From contig NC_088677.1 in assembly GCF_950023065.1 (NCBI RefSeq), positions 31,765,230 through 31,829,229 of the forward strand: 64,000 nucleotides of DNA, in the 5' to 3' direction. This document shows positions 22,540-35,195 of this stretch, piece after piece; position 1 is the stretch's first letter; the number at the start of each line of letters is the position of its first letter. The translations under genes and the position numbers were made by a program. Under the pieces are notes generated by a model. The model was given only the letters and a program-made list of their open reading frames with translations. It had not been told where the DNA came from and searched no databases. This stretch comes from Planococcus citri (lineage: Eukaryota > Arthropoda > Insecta > Hemiptera > Pseudococcidae).

Positions 22540-23586
22540 GCTGTTGAATGTGGTTATCATCGTTATAAATGATTTGTCATCAATTACACTCCGGCTTTTA
22601 TTTCGTGCGTCACATTGTAACGAATATATATATAAAAAAATAAGGGTAAAATTCGAAGTTTATTCTTATGGGATTAAAACGATGATTTGTTTTTTGTTGC
22701 TAAGGTTGTTATTTTGAGGCACGAGTTTGAAAAATGCATCCGTTTTAACATATCCTTCGTAAAATGAACAAAAAAAACCATTAATCATTTTTTCAGCCAG
22801 TTTATTAAGTAACTTTCCGTAATTCGTTTTTTTCCTTCGCCCCCTACGACGTAGATTTTTTCAATAGGACGAAGTTGAGATTTCTAAAAGTCTCGTTTGA
22901 CATTTTAAAACACAGGTACTTACAAGGTGTAGGTGGGAGTAGTTTTCCGGTAAAATGAATCGAAGGTTTTTGCAAAGTTGACGTTTGCAGAGATTTTTAT
23001 TTATTTTTTTCACCGAAGAATTGAAAATTAGACGAAATTTTTTTTGTCTCAATTTGTAAAATAAGCGGAACGAATTTTTTATCTTCAATAATATTTTACA
23101 ATTCGTTGGTCGATTCGATGTGAAAAATGAAAGTTGAACCAAATTAGACTCGTTTTTTTCTCTCTCCCTCGTTGATAAATTGGTGAAAAATTGCTTCTTT
23201 TATTTTATTTATTTTTTTGTAAGCTCGGATTAGAGGTGTAATAATCTGATTTCTAGCTGACAACGAGAGTGAAATTTCGTTCTGCGAGGGCGTTTCGTAT
23301 GGAAAAAAATAATAAAATTAGACGACAAAAGTAGAATGGATTCTAGCTTGTTTTTCTCACTTTCAAATGTACTCGTAGGTACCTACTCGTAGCTCGACGT
23401 GCCAGCATAAATTGGAACATATTGAGGTTTAGGTGTTTGGTGAGTCTTTGTGATGGTACATTTCGCGGTAAACAGTAACATTTTGTTTAGCAAGTTTATA
23501 TTAGAATTTCCTATTGTGTGTTGTGATACATCAGCCACAAAGTTGAGCGAGCTATATTTTTTGTCGACATCAATTAAGGTTTCACG
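22540..23586. other. Noncoding, nothing recognised
   Basis: AT-rich, with moderate CpG. No repeat ends or coding frames are supported. Confidence 0.4.
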
Positions 23587-23643
23587 GATGAATTTCAAAG
23601 CTTTTATTTTCACTGCCTTGTTGTGTATCGTCATAGACGAGTG
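23587..23643 (+). CDS. Possible first coding exon with signal peptide
   Basis: An ATG opens MNFKAFIFTALLCIVIDEW, which has the look of a signal peptide: short polar start with one Lys, a hydrophobic core, then polar residues. The coding part runs directly into GTATGT, a good 5' splice site, after about 56 nt. This is the shape of the first exon of a small secreted protein. I could not find the next exon or a promoter, and chance frames of this size are common, so it is a weak candidate. The wider open frame at 23450-23701 that contains it has no other support. Confidence 0.2.
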
Positions 23644-26600
23644 GTATGTATTTCAATTTCTGGTACTGGTACTGGTACCTCATCTCTACCTGTTTGTCTA
23701 GTGCCTAATTTACTCAGTTCGTGTACACCGGTGTTTTCCTTTGCTGGGGAAAATAGAAAAAAAATATACGTAGGTAGGTTCGTGCTAATGAAAAGACTCG
23801 GCGTTCTTGCTGAGATGAAAATTTTAAATCGAAAAACTCAATTTCATCATTATGAATATCTTCTCGCTGCGCTCGTCGCTGCCAGTGGTTTGTATTCTGT
23901 ATTGTGAAGACATAGTATAATAAGTTTTTATGTTGATGATTAATTAGTTACTAGATGAAAGTTTGTGAATGTACTTGTACATTATACGCTTTTAAACATA
24001 GCATAACCAACAGTCGGTTGTACAAAAGATGTCACTTAGCACGTCGTTTTCATTCTTTCCGTGAATGAAACACGGAAATTAATTCTTTTTCTTCGTAGGC
24101 TTGGAAATTTTAGAGAAAATTATTTAGAAATTCAGAAATTAATATATGTAGCTATTGTTCTCTCGATAAGAATGAGCATTTTTTTTCTTTCAAAGAATGG
24201 GCTTCTTGTTGCGTAAGAAGAGTGTTCGCAAGGTTTTTGAAAACTGTATCACAAACTGTGAAATGAGGTACGAGTAGTAGTGGTACCCAGCAATCTAACG
24301 TAGGTACTTTTATTTAAGAGGGATATTTTACAAGGGCATCGTATGTGAGCTGAGATTTGGAGATGAGTACTTTTTTTTTGTTTTAAAGTTGAGAGATTTA
24401 TCTACATATGTATTAATGTAGGTAAGTATAGACTAGTCCTCAGTAAAAATTTTAGTTTCCCAATTGCTCCTGGGTGGTCGAGAACTGATGCGGGCTGGGG
24501 GTAAAAATAGATTGGCATCATCTCTTGGGACGAAATTGGAGGGTGGGGGGGGGGTGACGTCGAATGAAAATTTACCGAATGATGTGGCGAAAAATATCAA
24601 TTTTTCCGATTGATATAATATTCATGAGTAGGTATGATTTGTAAAAATTTTCATTTTCTTTTTTGATTTTTTGGAGGCCTCAAATGTTAAAATTTTATTT
24701 TAAAACGACAAACGAATTGGCTCGAGCAAAAAGCAAGAGCAAAAGATTTTGAAAATTTGAATTTCAAGATTCATAATTCCGAAGTTTTGTATGTGAGGAG
24801 TTCATTTTTTGGCTTTAAAGCTTTGGAAATGGAATAATTTTTTGTTAAATTACTCGTACTTACAATTTTGGAAAAGAAAAGTCAACGGACCCTAGCGAGT
24901 GATGGCAAAAATGTTCAAAAATTCATATTTCGAGAAGCATGAAAAGGATATTTTCTATCTGAGGGGTTCATTTTTTGGCTTCAAAACTGTAGAAGTAGTT
25001 GAATATTACATACTTTTTTTAAAAAGAAAAAAGAATGAATCCGAACGAAGTGAAGGCGTTTTGAGAAGTTTCATCCTCAGCCCTTCTGTAGTCGAGCCCT
25101 CCAGCATTTCGACGCCTTGCTAATTGCAAAATTGAAAAACCTATAAATTATGGAAATCCTCAAATACGAGTAGCTAGAGATTTCTAATCTAATTTTGTGT
25201 GAAAAAATCATCAAGTTGGATTAGGCTAATTGAACTTGTTGACTGTGATTTTTTCAAATTTTGTGTATACACTGGAAGGTGTGAACTTTGATCGTCAAAG
25301 TTCAGATTTAAGCGTTTAAAATTTTCATTACAGGCTTTAAATTTCTCATTTCTTCTATTTAAAACCTCGAAAATGGATGAACATGAACTTCAAAACTTGA
25401 AACAGTTTTCAAAATTTGGCACTTTCGCGAGTACTAATTAGTAACATACACCTTCAACTTTGAAGTAGGTATTAGAACCAAAGTGACGATGAGTATCTCA
25501 TGAAAGGGAATTCGTGAAATACTACATACGTGATTCGTTCGTATTTACGGCGAACTGGTTAGGCAATTTTATTAACACGCACGAATTCCGGTTCCTTCGA
25601 ATTGTCTATTAGCTGGAAGGGATTTACGAAAGTGAAATCCAAATCTCAAACCTGATTACTATAAAGTTCCAACACCGATCTTCTGCTGTCCAATGCCCAG
25701 TTTCCGTTTCAGATAATATTTGATGACTCAAGTACGACTCAAGTACACATGTTTAGAATGTTTCCAGATTAGTCGCAATTATCGCTGATAATATTCCGGG
25801 AAAACGTTATTCAAGGGGCGGAAAAATCTTATTTTATGGCTTGAAAAAAGTCTACTGTTTTTCTGTAAATCTATTAATAGAAGTTCGAAGTACTTTCTTA
25901 AATAAGTACATAATTATATGTATTTTTCAATTGATTTGAATATTATTCTGATTTTGAATTTGATTGGTAATATTTTGAAACAGTGATTTGGTTGATGCCA
26001 AAAGTTAAAATGTTGGATGTTTTTTCAATTTTTTCATCACAAAAAAATGGCATTTTCTACTCGTTTCAATCCATACTCCGTTCGTTCTTAACTTTCTTTT
26101 CAAAAAAAAAAAAAAAAAAAGATTGTCGCTCTTGAAAAAAATCCAATCAGAACCAAATTTATCGAATTGCGGTGGATCAACTTTTCCTCTAAAGAGGCGA
26201 AGAGGTCATTTTATCTCTATCTCCCTCACTCAATATCCGCGACTCAAGATAATTAATTGTTATACCAGACCAAAAATTCATCCATCGCCAACACAAGCTC
26301 AACATTTGCTCTAATTCCTATTAAAGTAGGTATTTCTCATTATCTAGTCAAATCTCCGAGAGACGTGTTTGTTTTAGACGTAACAATAAATTCATTCGAG
26401 TTGCCATTCTTCTCGATGACGAGCAAAATCAGCTGAGAGGTAGAATTCAAACGTAGCGGGAAGATATTTTTTTACGCGCATAATTCGCAAATAGGTACGA
26501 GCGACGAGATTAAGTTGCTACCCATAAAAACCGAACTCGAAAAAGGTGATTTACGAAATTCAATTACACTTCATAAACGAATATTTAATATTAAACGTTG

Positions 26601-28677
26601 TTAAAACAAAGTTATAAAGTGTGCGTTGAAGTTGTAGAAAGTTTTAATGATAAATTTGTAAGTCTACCTACATAAAAATGATTTTAGAACATTAATTTTT
26701 TAAAGATAAATAATACGCTATCTAGATGCCGTAAAATGTGTCGTAAAGGAGAAGAAAAAAAAAACGCCATATCGTCGATGAAATATATCTTCAAATTACC
26801 TCGAAAATATACTCGCTATTGTTTATTACGAAAACAGATTGCTCCTATAATTTACATCTTGTATAGGGAAATTCTTCTGTAAACATAGAGGTATAGTATG
26901 CTAAATTGAAGAAAAATCCACCTTGCTCTAATGGAATGAGATGTTTGGTATACTTCTTCCATCGCAGGAAGTTCTTCTCAATTATACGTATTCGGAATTA
27001 CATTTCTAAAGAGGTGAGAGAAAAAAAAGAAAGAGGTAAAATTGAAACAAAAAAGGATTTTTTAAAGTAACAGTATTTAAAAAAGAGAAATATCTAATGA
27101 AATTGTGAAATGTTGTTAAATAAATTAACTAAGAATAATAGGAGGTGCACCGAGAAAAAAGTACGAATAAATAAAACCTATTTGAATATTCTTGCATTGT
27201 AAAAACGTAAAAAAAAAGTTACGAGAAAAGCCTGCTTAATTTATTACTCAACTAAAATACTTACTTAAAGGAAGAGAAAAAAAGCTTGTATTTTTATTTT
27301 TAAATCAAACATTAATTAATTCTCGTCTCATCGAATACCTACACGTTCGATTTATATACCTATGTACTTAAATGATTAGATAACTGAAGTAATCATTTCG
27401 GGTGCTGAAAGTGATATTAAGTGCTGGAACAATGACTTTATGAAAAGTTTAAATAAATTCGAGCATGTTTAAGCCTAAATTTATAATTCCGGCGACGCCT
27501 TCCATGCTCTACCAAGTAAAAGTTTAAGTGTTTTCTTAACGTTAAACGGTGAGGAATTTTTGAATTTTAGAACGAAAAAAAATATAAAATTGTTAACCTT
27601 TTTTAAGGGAGAGCCGTGGTCTCGATTGCAACGTGTAGTGTACATCGTAGCCTGTGAGATATGCTATAAACTTGTGTATCTTGTATTCTCGCGCTTTGAA
27701 TTTGAACAGCTCCCGTTTTAGATAACTTCAATTAAAACCGCACGCTAAACCCTTATCTGCAAATGCTCTTAAACGCAGCAGTACAAACAATTCTCCCGAC
27801 TGAAAATTCTAAACGTTCATTAATCAAAAACTTAGACCTCTTAGGGTTTATTTTGGTAACACTAAAGCAAATTTCAACGCTGAAAATTTCCAGTTTACTT
27901 TGTTTTCTTTTTTCTTTTTTTATTGTTTTAATGTGATAATCTTTAATATAAATATCACTTTGAAAAAAATACAAAAAAATTAAAAGTATCCGGTTTTGAG
28001 CTAGGTGCTGAATTGTTTCCAACATTTTCAACACTTTAATACATACGACGATAGACATTTATACGACATACATTTTCGTGTATTATTCATTCACGTTCGA
28101 CGCAGTAGCTGAGAATGACAATACACCGTGTGGTTTATTTTTCAGCTTCGAATCTGTGATAAGTATGTCGAAAAAGAATTAAGTATCGTCGTTGTGATTC
28201 CTCAAAAAATATTTACCAAAGGGTTTTTTTCGTCGGTGAACGTTTTGTATCGTTTTTCGATAGTTTTTATCGGTGTTTGTCTATCAACATTTGATACACT
28301 ACAGACTTTGGTGGGATTTTTTGCCTGAATGATAGGCCTTTGCAGTAGGGGATAAATGTCGATGTGATGAAGAAATTTTATTTGATGAATGTTCTGTTGA
28401 AGTAATAGTGTATGTATCGGTGATGCTACTTTTTATATATTCCAATTTTTTTCACGTCGAGATTTCCCTTTCTTTTTGGTGTTTATTTTATTCGATCGAT
28501 TTTATTATACACAGGCCTATCCTATAGGTATGCGAAATATATATTTTTACGAAGATACTCGTAGTTTGATATTTTAACGTTTTTCGATGGTCAAAAGAAG
28601 AAAAAATATAAATGCAAGAGGCAAAGTACTTGAGTGTAATTTTTTCCCCCAGAAAAGCTACATAACTTTTATTTTTA
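23644..28677. other. Noncoding stretch
   Basis: No supported gene. It includes a diverged direct duplication: GAGGAGTTCATTTTTTGGCTT near 24796 and GAGGGGTTCATTTTTTGGCTT near 24961, offset about 165 bp with similar flanks. There is a G-run at about 24546-24556 and a poly-A run at 26101-26119. A TTTCCGTTTCAG string near 25700-25711 could be a 3' splice site, but no exon is evident after it. Confidence 0.35.
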
Positions 28678-28679
28678 TA

Positions 28680-29174
28680 CAGAGTGTCCCGCTGACAACT
28701 TTGGTTTCGAAAGTAGAGCTGAAATAAAATTTCAAGTTATGATTGGAAAATTTCAATGACTTTTGTATAGATTTTTTTTCATCACTTAGATCGAAACGAG
28801 GTGGACGGAACCTTTCTGTTATGAAACCTTGAGCATTCAAATTTTTTGCCAAGTAGATTATTTTTGAGGAAAATTTGTTACATCTCATCGAGAATACGTA
28901 TTTTCAAGTTTCTCTTTCGAATGCATTTTGCAGTTTTATCGTTTCTTTTACCCATACAAAATAATTCTATTTACTTACACAAAATTCAAGGCTGTAAAAT
29001 GAATTTTTTACAAATTTTCTAAACTGCAGCCTTATTTAAAGTGTGAAAATAGGTTTCCTGTTGATGTGAAATTTTTCTTTATTTTCCCCAAAAGACAAGT
29101 TGATGTTATTTACCAAAATCGAAGTGTGGCAGGAGGCAGGTATTTGATAAAAGATGGGACATTGGGACACCCTG
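28680..29174. mobile_element. Short element with ACAGRGTGTCCC inverted ends
   Basis: The left end TACAGAGTGTCCC and the right end GGGACACCCTG form a short inverted repeat of about 11 bp with one mismatch, 495 bp apart. The left flank has TA; the right flank is TGTA. The interior is not palindromic, unlike the 7070-7560 element that shares this end. A similar right end (AGATGGGACATCCTGTATAA) is found at 33280-33299. No protein frame has support. It is probably a MITE, by inference. Confidence 0.5.
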
Positions 29175-30475
29175 TGTAATCCAGGATTCGTACAGAATTT
29201 TAAGAAAACTAACTACTGCACTCAATTTGATGAATTCTGAACGTCTACGTATAAAAAATAACGCCTTCGATATCGTAGACGAGCCTTTTATTTATTTGAA
29301 ATTTTCATTTTCACTTGGAATTTTTCACTCTATTTTCGTGGGAAATACTTTTTTTGATGTTTGGTTATTCTATCTGAATGTTTCATGTTTAATCATTAGA
29401 TACATGTTCAAGGGCTACAATTTTTTTCACACTTTGAAATTTGGCCATCTTTGATATTTTTTCATATTGTAAAATTGATTTTTTTTTAAATTTTCATCTT
29501 CGGCAGTTTCTAACCGAATCGTGCTCTTCTCTCGACTGTCAAATGCCTGGTAAATTTTGGTCGAAAATTTTTTTCTCGCAATGTAACCTATCATGATGGC
29601 ACATCATTACGCCAACAACCTTGGTTGGGACCGAGTTCGTTAAATTTTTTCTGTTTTGTTGGTTTAAAGGGAATTTAACACTGTCATTTATGTGTATTTG
29701 AACCCAAAAAAATGTGATGGGTGGATTTTTTTTAAATGTGTAAAATACCATCCGGAGTAGTTTTACTGAAAGTCTTCACCTCCAAATCGTGAGCGTCATC
29801 GAGTAGGAGATGGGTAAAAACCTTTTCAAAAATAGTTTTTTGCATTTTCCTCCCAAACATAATGGTTCTCACGAGGAAAATAGTGCCTAATGAACGAAAT
29901 TGCTTCTCCATAAAATTTGCAAACAAAAAAAGTTGTGAACGTCTTTGAGAGTTGATAGCTGTTCGATTCTAATAAAAATTGACGAATTTGAAGCATTTGA
30001 TTAAAATGATCGTGAGAAGGGTGGTAATTTGGTAATTTGACACCCTAAGCACGTATTTATGTAGCATTGATTTTTCAAAATAGAATTTTATTTCTAGCAG
30101 CCAAAAATTACAAACAAAAGATGAGAATTGATTATGTTCTAGCTATATTTGAGTAAAAATAATCTTAAAAAATTAAGAATGACCATGTTATAGGCTATTA
30201 TTGCTCAAATTTCAGTTTAGGTGAAGGACGAAGGAGAGGTAGTTAACATGCTTACCCAAAATTACATTTCCAAAATTAAATTCAAATCACAAAAAAGTAA
30301 ATCACTATACCACTGGAACATATGTCTCGGCCAAAGAAAAAATTGTCAGCCGTGTCTATTGGGGGTGGGGGAAGAGAGGAGGAATGAGGATGTCATAAAA
30401 TTTCGTGATGGGGTGATTATGAAATAACGTTTTCTGAAGATTTAAAACAGGACATTGGGCAAAATCATTCTGAAG
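29175..30475. other. Noncoding, nothing recognised
   Basis: AT-rich. Short open frames show no domain, and no paired splice sites are convincing. Confidence 0.35.
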
Positions 30476-30488
30476 TAATTTACCACGA

Positions 30489-30565
30489 CGGTGGAAATGA
30501 AACTGTGCGGCAGAACTTGAAGATCACATGCGAACCCCCAGTCTCCCCACCGAGTCATAAATAAA
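30489..30565 (+). ncRNA. Retroposed small-RNA-like insert with 13-bp target duplication
   Basis: A 77-bp segment lies between perfect 13-bp direct repeats TAATTTACCACGA (30476-30488 and 30566-30578), the signature of LINE-driven retroposition. It starts CGGTGG and has CCACCG near its 3' end (30547-30552), so the ends can pair into a stem. It finishes with an A-rich tail (CATAAATAAA). It is much more GC-rich than its surroundings and is about as long as a tRNA or other short RNA. I cannot match it to a known tRNA, snRNA or snoRNA. It may be a full small RNA copy or a 5'-truncated SINE or mRNA fragment. Confidence 0.5.
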
Positions 30566-30578
30566 TAATTTACCACGA

Positions 30579-32705
30579 TAGGTTTTACTCAACTTTTCCA
30601 CTGTTTCTAGTCTATCGAGATAACGGTTTCAAAATAAAATAACAGCCACGGCGATGGAATATTTACTGCGTTGAGAAAGCATTCACTCCAAAGAGGAAGG
30701 ATACAAAATTAGGACAGGTCATTTTCCAATTTTTGTGTCATTTGATGCAGCATAGCAAAAAGTTAGACTTTTGGCTAAATAGCTTCAACAAGACATAGAA
30801 AAAATTTCAAATTTTCAGGCCAATTTTCAATTTTACTGGCTAGAGCTGAAAGTTTAAATATGTAGTAAATCTAAGAAATTTTCAAATATTTCAAAGTTTT
30901 TTTCCATTTTTTTTGGTTTAAAGTTGCCTTAGTATCGCTGTGTATTATCAGTTCATCACGTTTAAATGGTTAGAAAACCTTAAAGTTCATTTTCGTAAAG
31001 TTCAAGAGTTCTCAAGTTTTTTCTTTCGAAATGGTGATTGGTTAATTTTGTGATTTTTTCAAATTTTTCAAACTTGAAATCTTTTCTGTGTCTTTTCCAA
31101 GTCACTTAATCATGTTTTTTTTTTTTACTAGACTTCATCAAATTTTAAAAAAATTAGAAACAATTCATCCTAGTGCAAATCTTATAATATTCAAGAGCTA
31201 GTCAAGAAAGTGATTCAAAAATGTGATATATTCATTAATGATTTTTTTCATACTAAGATATCCAACAAAGATAAAAAAAACTACGTAGGTACCTACTAAC
31301 TTGTATGAACATTTTTTTGGCCATAATTACAATCAGTGACGTTGTCAGAAGAGAGGCACAGGAAGCGATTGCTCGCTCCTGACACTTAATTGATCTTCCT
31401 GTGACCCTCAAAATGCCTGTTAAATTTGGAAAATTTCGAGGAAAAAGACACATAATATTGTTTTACTAAAGGGAATTACATTTCTTGCTTCCCTCCCTAC
31501 TGCCCTGGAAAAATCTTCGCTATTATTACAACCTACAGGCCACAACTAATAATCTAAATTGACCCAACAGATGTTCTATTGGCATGATCGTTAGGGCCAG
31601 GTCAGTATACCTTCTATGTACATGTTGAATTTGTTGTTTAAATTAGTAAGGTTCATTTTCAAATGATATCAGATTTCTAATCAACAATTCATTTTGTTCT
31701 TTTTGTTTCAGGTGAGCACAAATCGTTAAATACATACTACTAACGTACATCTAACTAAGAGGAAGAGAAAGTGATAAGGTAATCATTTTAGGACTCATAC
31801 TAAAATCTATTTCAAGTTTACTTGAGGTGCGTCCAAGGGTTTAAAATTTTTAAGGTTCAGTGCATTCATTGCCTACATATTATAGATATGTAGAAATAGT
31901 ATATTTTTTCAGTAGTCGAATTTTTTGAAAAAAATTGACTAAAAAGTTATACCTATTATCGCATTATCGTAGATATAAATTATATCAACTTTATATGTGC
32001 GATACCTACGTTTTACATCTAAATCCAAACTCGTGAAAATCTTCAAAAGGTAACCTTGAAATGCAAGAGACGAATACGATAATTGGATTTCTAATTGCGC
32101 ATTAAAACAGCTGTGTTTTTCTGCTACATTCTTACGAGTTTGAAAAGCACTTGTGAATTTTTGTAATTTGCTTCAACATCAAGTTGAAAGTTTTCGTCAA
32201 TATCCGTGAAAAGGAACTTCCCTCCTTGAAGCAATTCATCTCACGTTACCTTACAACTGTGCAAAAGTTTGCTTTCAAAGGAAAAACGCGCGAGGTGTGC
32301 GATAATTAAAATATATATATATTTCGAGAGATTTCCGCAAATGTACCGCCGAGTGTTTATTTAATTCGGCATATCGCGAGTAATCATCGACTCTTCGAGT
32401 ATTATTCAGAATTCAAGTGTAAGTACAAGTACCTACCTACGTACCTATATATTTGATTTGAATATCCGTTTTCCGCATACTATACTCGTATACACGCACG
32501 CTGTGCACAAAATCGAGTTGCTCGTTTTTCTAGCGCTCGTTTAAAATGTCGTATTTATTCGTCTAGCAACAAGTTCAACCTTATTTCAAATGAAATTTCC
32601 AGTTTGTCTAAGCGTTCATCCGCGAGAGTCTCTCGACTTTTTAAAGCCATACAATCACAGTTTGGAAGTTATACAATATACCAAAGTATATAACTTTTAC
32701 GCGTA
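30579..32705. other. Noncoding stretch with a strong splice-site pair
   Basis: No coding exon is supported. It contains the fused acceptor/donor at 31711/31712 described separately. The part from 32240 to 32600 has more CpG and looks unique. An ATATATATAT run is near 32311. Confidence 0.35.
31676..31717 (+). promoter_or_regulatory. Candidate recursive splice site (3' and 5' splice sites fused)
   Basis: A branch-point-like TTCTAATC is followed by a long pyrimidine tract and TTTGTTTCAG, ending at 31711. The very next bases are GTGAGC, a 5' splice-site consensus (GTRAG). Downstream sequence has early stops in all frames, so a coding exon starting here is unlikely. This AG|GT arrangement is that of the zero-length ratchet points that split very long insect introns. 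It supports a plus-strand transcript crossing this gene-poor region. Confidence 0.35.
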
Positions 32706-32957
32706 TTAATTTAAGCCTTCAGCGGTTAGGATTAGATTAACCAGATCTGCGAAATATTTGTCCGACGCGTTTGGTTGGCAATTACGTAATTGATATAATT
32801 CGCTCGAAATAGAAATATCATTCGACATAAGGAAAGCATCAAGTTTTTCTATGACGTTGAACAATCCAACTTGCACCTTTCTGTTTCTTTGTGGGTGTTT
32901 TGCACCATTCATGATGATCCACTTTTTCAAATAAAACTGCTCGAACAGAGATTTAAC
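32706..32957 (-). CDS. Candidate terminal exon of an unidentified gene
   Basis: On the minus strand a frame runs from an acceptor-like TAG at 32958-32960 to TAA at 32706-32708, giving about 83 codons. Its composition is unlike the surrounding chance frames: it has mixed charged, polar and hydrophobic residues, with a helical-looking stretch (VGLFNVIEKLDAFL) and a single NASD glycosylation-type site. Another acceptor, GAGCAG at 32937-32942, would give a shorter exon. The acceptor has a weak pyrimidine tract. No family was recognised, and no other exon of the gene was found nearby; upstream exons would be at higher coordinates. Confidence 0.4.
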   Translation of the reverse strand, partial: VKSLFEQFYLKKWIIMNGAKHPQRNRKVQVGLFNVIEKLDAFLMSNDISISSELYQLRNCQPNASDKYFADLVNLILTAEGLN

Positions 32958-35195
32958 CTATTTATTTATTTTCGACAAATCATTGTGCTATTCATTTTTC
33001 ACCTCTAAATCTTTTCTTCTTTTGAAAATGTTAATTTTAGTATCATATTTTTAAAGACCTTGGGTCATTTAAGACTTATACATACACACATAATAAGATG
33101 AAACTGATTCTTGCAAATTCTCATTTTTTTATTGAGAAGGAGAGAGGTAAGTATAGAGAAAGAAAAAATTATTGAATGACTTCAAAAAAATTTTCTTTTC
33201 TTATGCCTGACTCCTTCATGTTTGTTTAAAAAACCAAATAGTACGTGGACAACTTTTTTCTGGATTTAAAAAAATATTTTACTGACAGATGGGACATCCT
33301 GTATAATGCCTGCTTTAGAAGTTTTCAAAAACGAATCAATAAAATGGTTTGAAAACTACACTGAAAGTTCAAGACATATTATTGTAAGTGAATAAAAATT
33401 ATATTATCTGTTTTGGATCTACTTAGTCGTTAAAGTAGCGTAAAAGTTACTATAACAACAGTAAAAATCGTTGCAGTATCGTTTGGAAAAACTTACGAAT
33501 TATGGAAAATTATCACAAGAAACGTATTATAAAAATCGTTTAAAATATGTGCCTATTTGTAGTGTTCTTTTGTATAAATTTTATAACAGTCTTGAGCAAA
33601 TTATTCATCATTTTGTTTTGAATGATTTCTGAAACTTGGCAAACTCACCTCTTGCTTTTTTAAAAATAATATCTGAGTAGGTGTCTCATCCCTTTCACGG
33701 TAAACCTCAATAATTCATTTCACAATTACGAAAATTATGAGCCACATGACTCGTCGACTCCAGTTTCTGCATATAGTTGAGATGCAAGAAGAGAAACCAA
33801 GATCATGAAAATATTATCGCCAGAAACAAACGATCTAAGAAAAACGCACGATTACCTTGAAAAAAAATCTTAATGTTTTTATGTAAATGAGTTTTCTAGC
33901 AGTTTGGTTGGTAAGACCGTATGATAATATTTAAAAGATTCATATTAAATAGGATTTCCTTACCGACGTAGTAGCAGACGTTTGAAAAATAACAGATTAC
34001 ATATCAAGTGAGAGAGATAGATTCCGTGAGGATGTACCTAGTTGTAAGATAAAATGGTACTTTTTTCATAAGATATTAAAGGCGAGGCATGGTATAGGCT
34101 TAATAATATTCGATGGCAGTGATAACGGTTACGTCTAAGGTAGCGCTTTGTGAAGGAAAATTATCCAGACAGATGAATGTTGAAACTTTATGTTCGTATA
34201 ATTTTCCCATTTATATCGAAAAAACGAGTAAGGCTAGATTTCTTTTCGTCTTTCATCCTCCTTCGTCTATTTTTTTTCCTCTTTTCGTTTTTCTCATCTT
34301 TGTTGATATTCTCGGTTTAATTTTAAAGTAAAGTATCTTACTCTTGATGCCTACTTGTTATAGACTCTATTTTCGATCTATTTTCAAATAATGGAGGTAA
34401 ATTTTCATGAAAAACATTCGATAGGTACTTAAATCAGTTACCAAAGTTTCCGGCAGTTTTCTTCCTGCTCGTGAATGTTTTGAGATATTTTTTTCAAAAT
34501 AGATTTGCGAAATGGATGATTTTCGATTACCTAGGTATATTCGTGATCATTTTGAAACACCGAACGAAGAAATACATACCAGGTAGGGAGTTCAAGTCGT
34601 CAAAACGGTGAATGAAATCAAGTCGCCAAATGTCAATTTCAAAGACCAACCTGACGTTCGAAATTCTACGCAAAAGAAATTCATTTAAAATTTGTTTTGA
34701 AAAATATGTATTATTCTACACCCTTTTACGGGTTCCTAGAAGGAAAGGGAAAAAAACCTACTGAACAGGCTGCGAGAAAAAAGTATACGTTTCAAAAGAT
34801 GTTTTCATTAACTAATTTTAAAATCCAAACGAAGGATGATTTTTTTTCTTTTTTTTTTGCTAGATGAAATAAAGTAGTTAGAAAATACTCCCCTGATACG
34901 AAATTTAAAAATGTTTTTGCGAATTTTCTGTGTAAAACATTGTATATAATGGTTTTTTTACGACTTCCAAAATTGGTACGACAGCTTGGTTGCAATTTTA
35001 CGACGAAAATTGTAGAAGTGCGGTAATTAAAATTAAATTGTTGGAAAACTTTTGTTTTTATTTTTTTCACTGTAGAGCTGAAGAAAAAAAAATGTATGCA
35101 AGAAAGTTATATAGTTCTGTTTACTTTGAATACCGAATGTTGCGTCAGGGAAGTATTGAAAATGGCCTCCTTTTTTGCTTTTTTTTATTTTATCG
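32958..35195. other. Noncoding stretch
   Basis: Nothing firm. GGGACATCCTGTATAATG at 33285-33302 resembles the right end of the 28680-29174 element; I could not place its left end. Low-complexity T- and A-runs are common. Confidence 0.35.
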
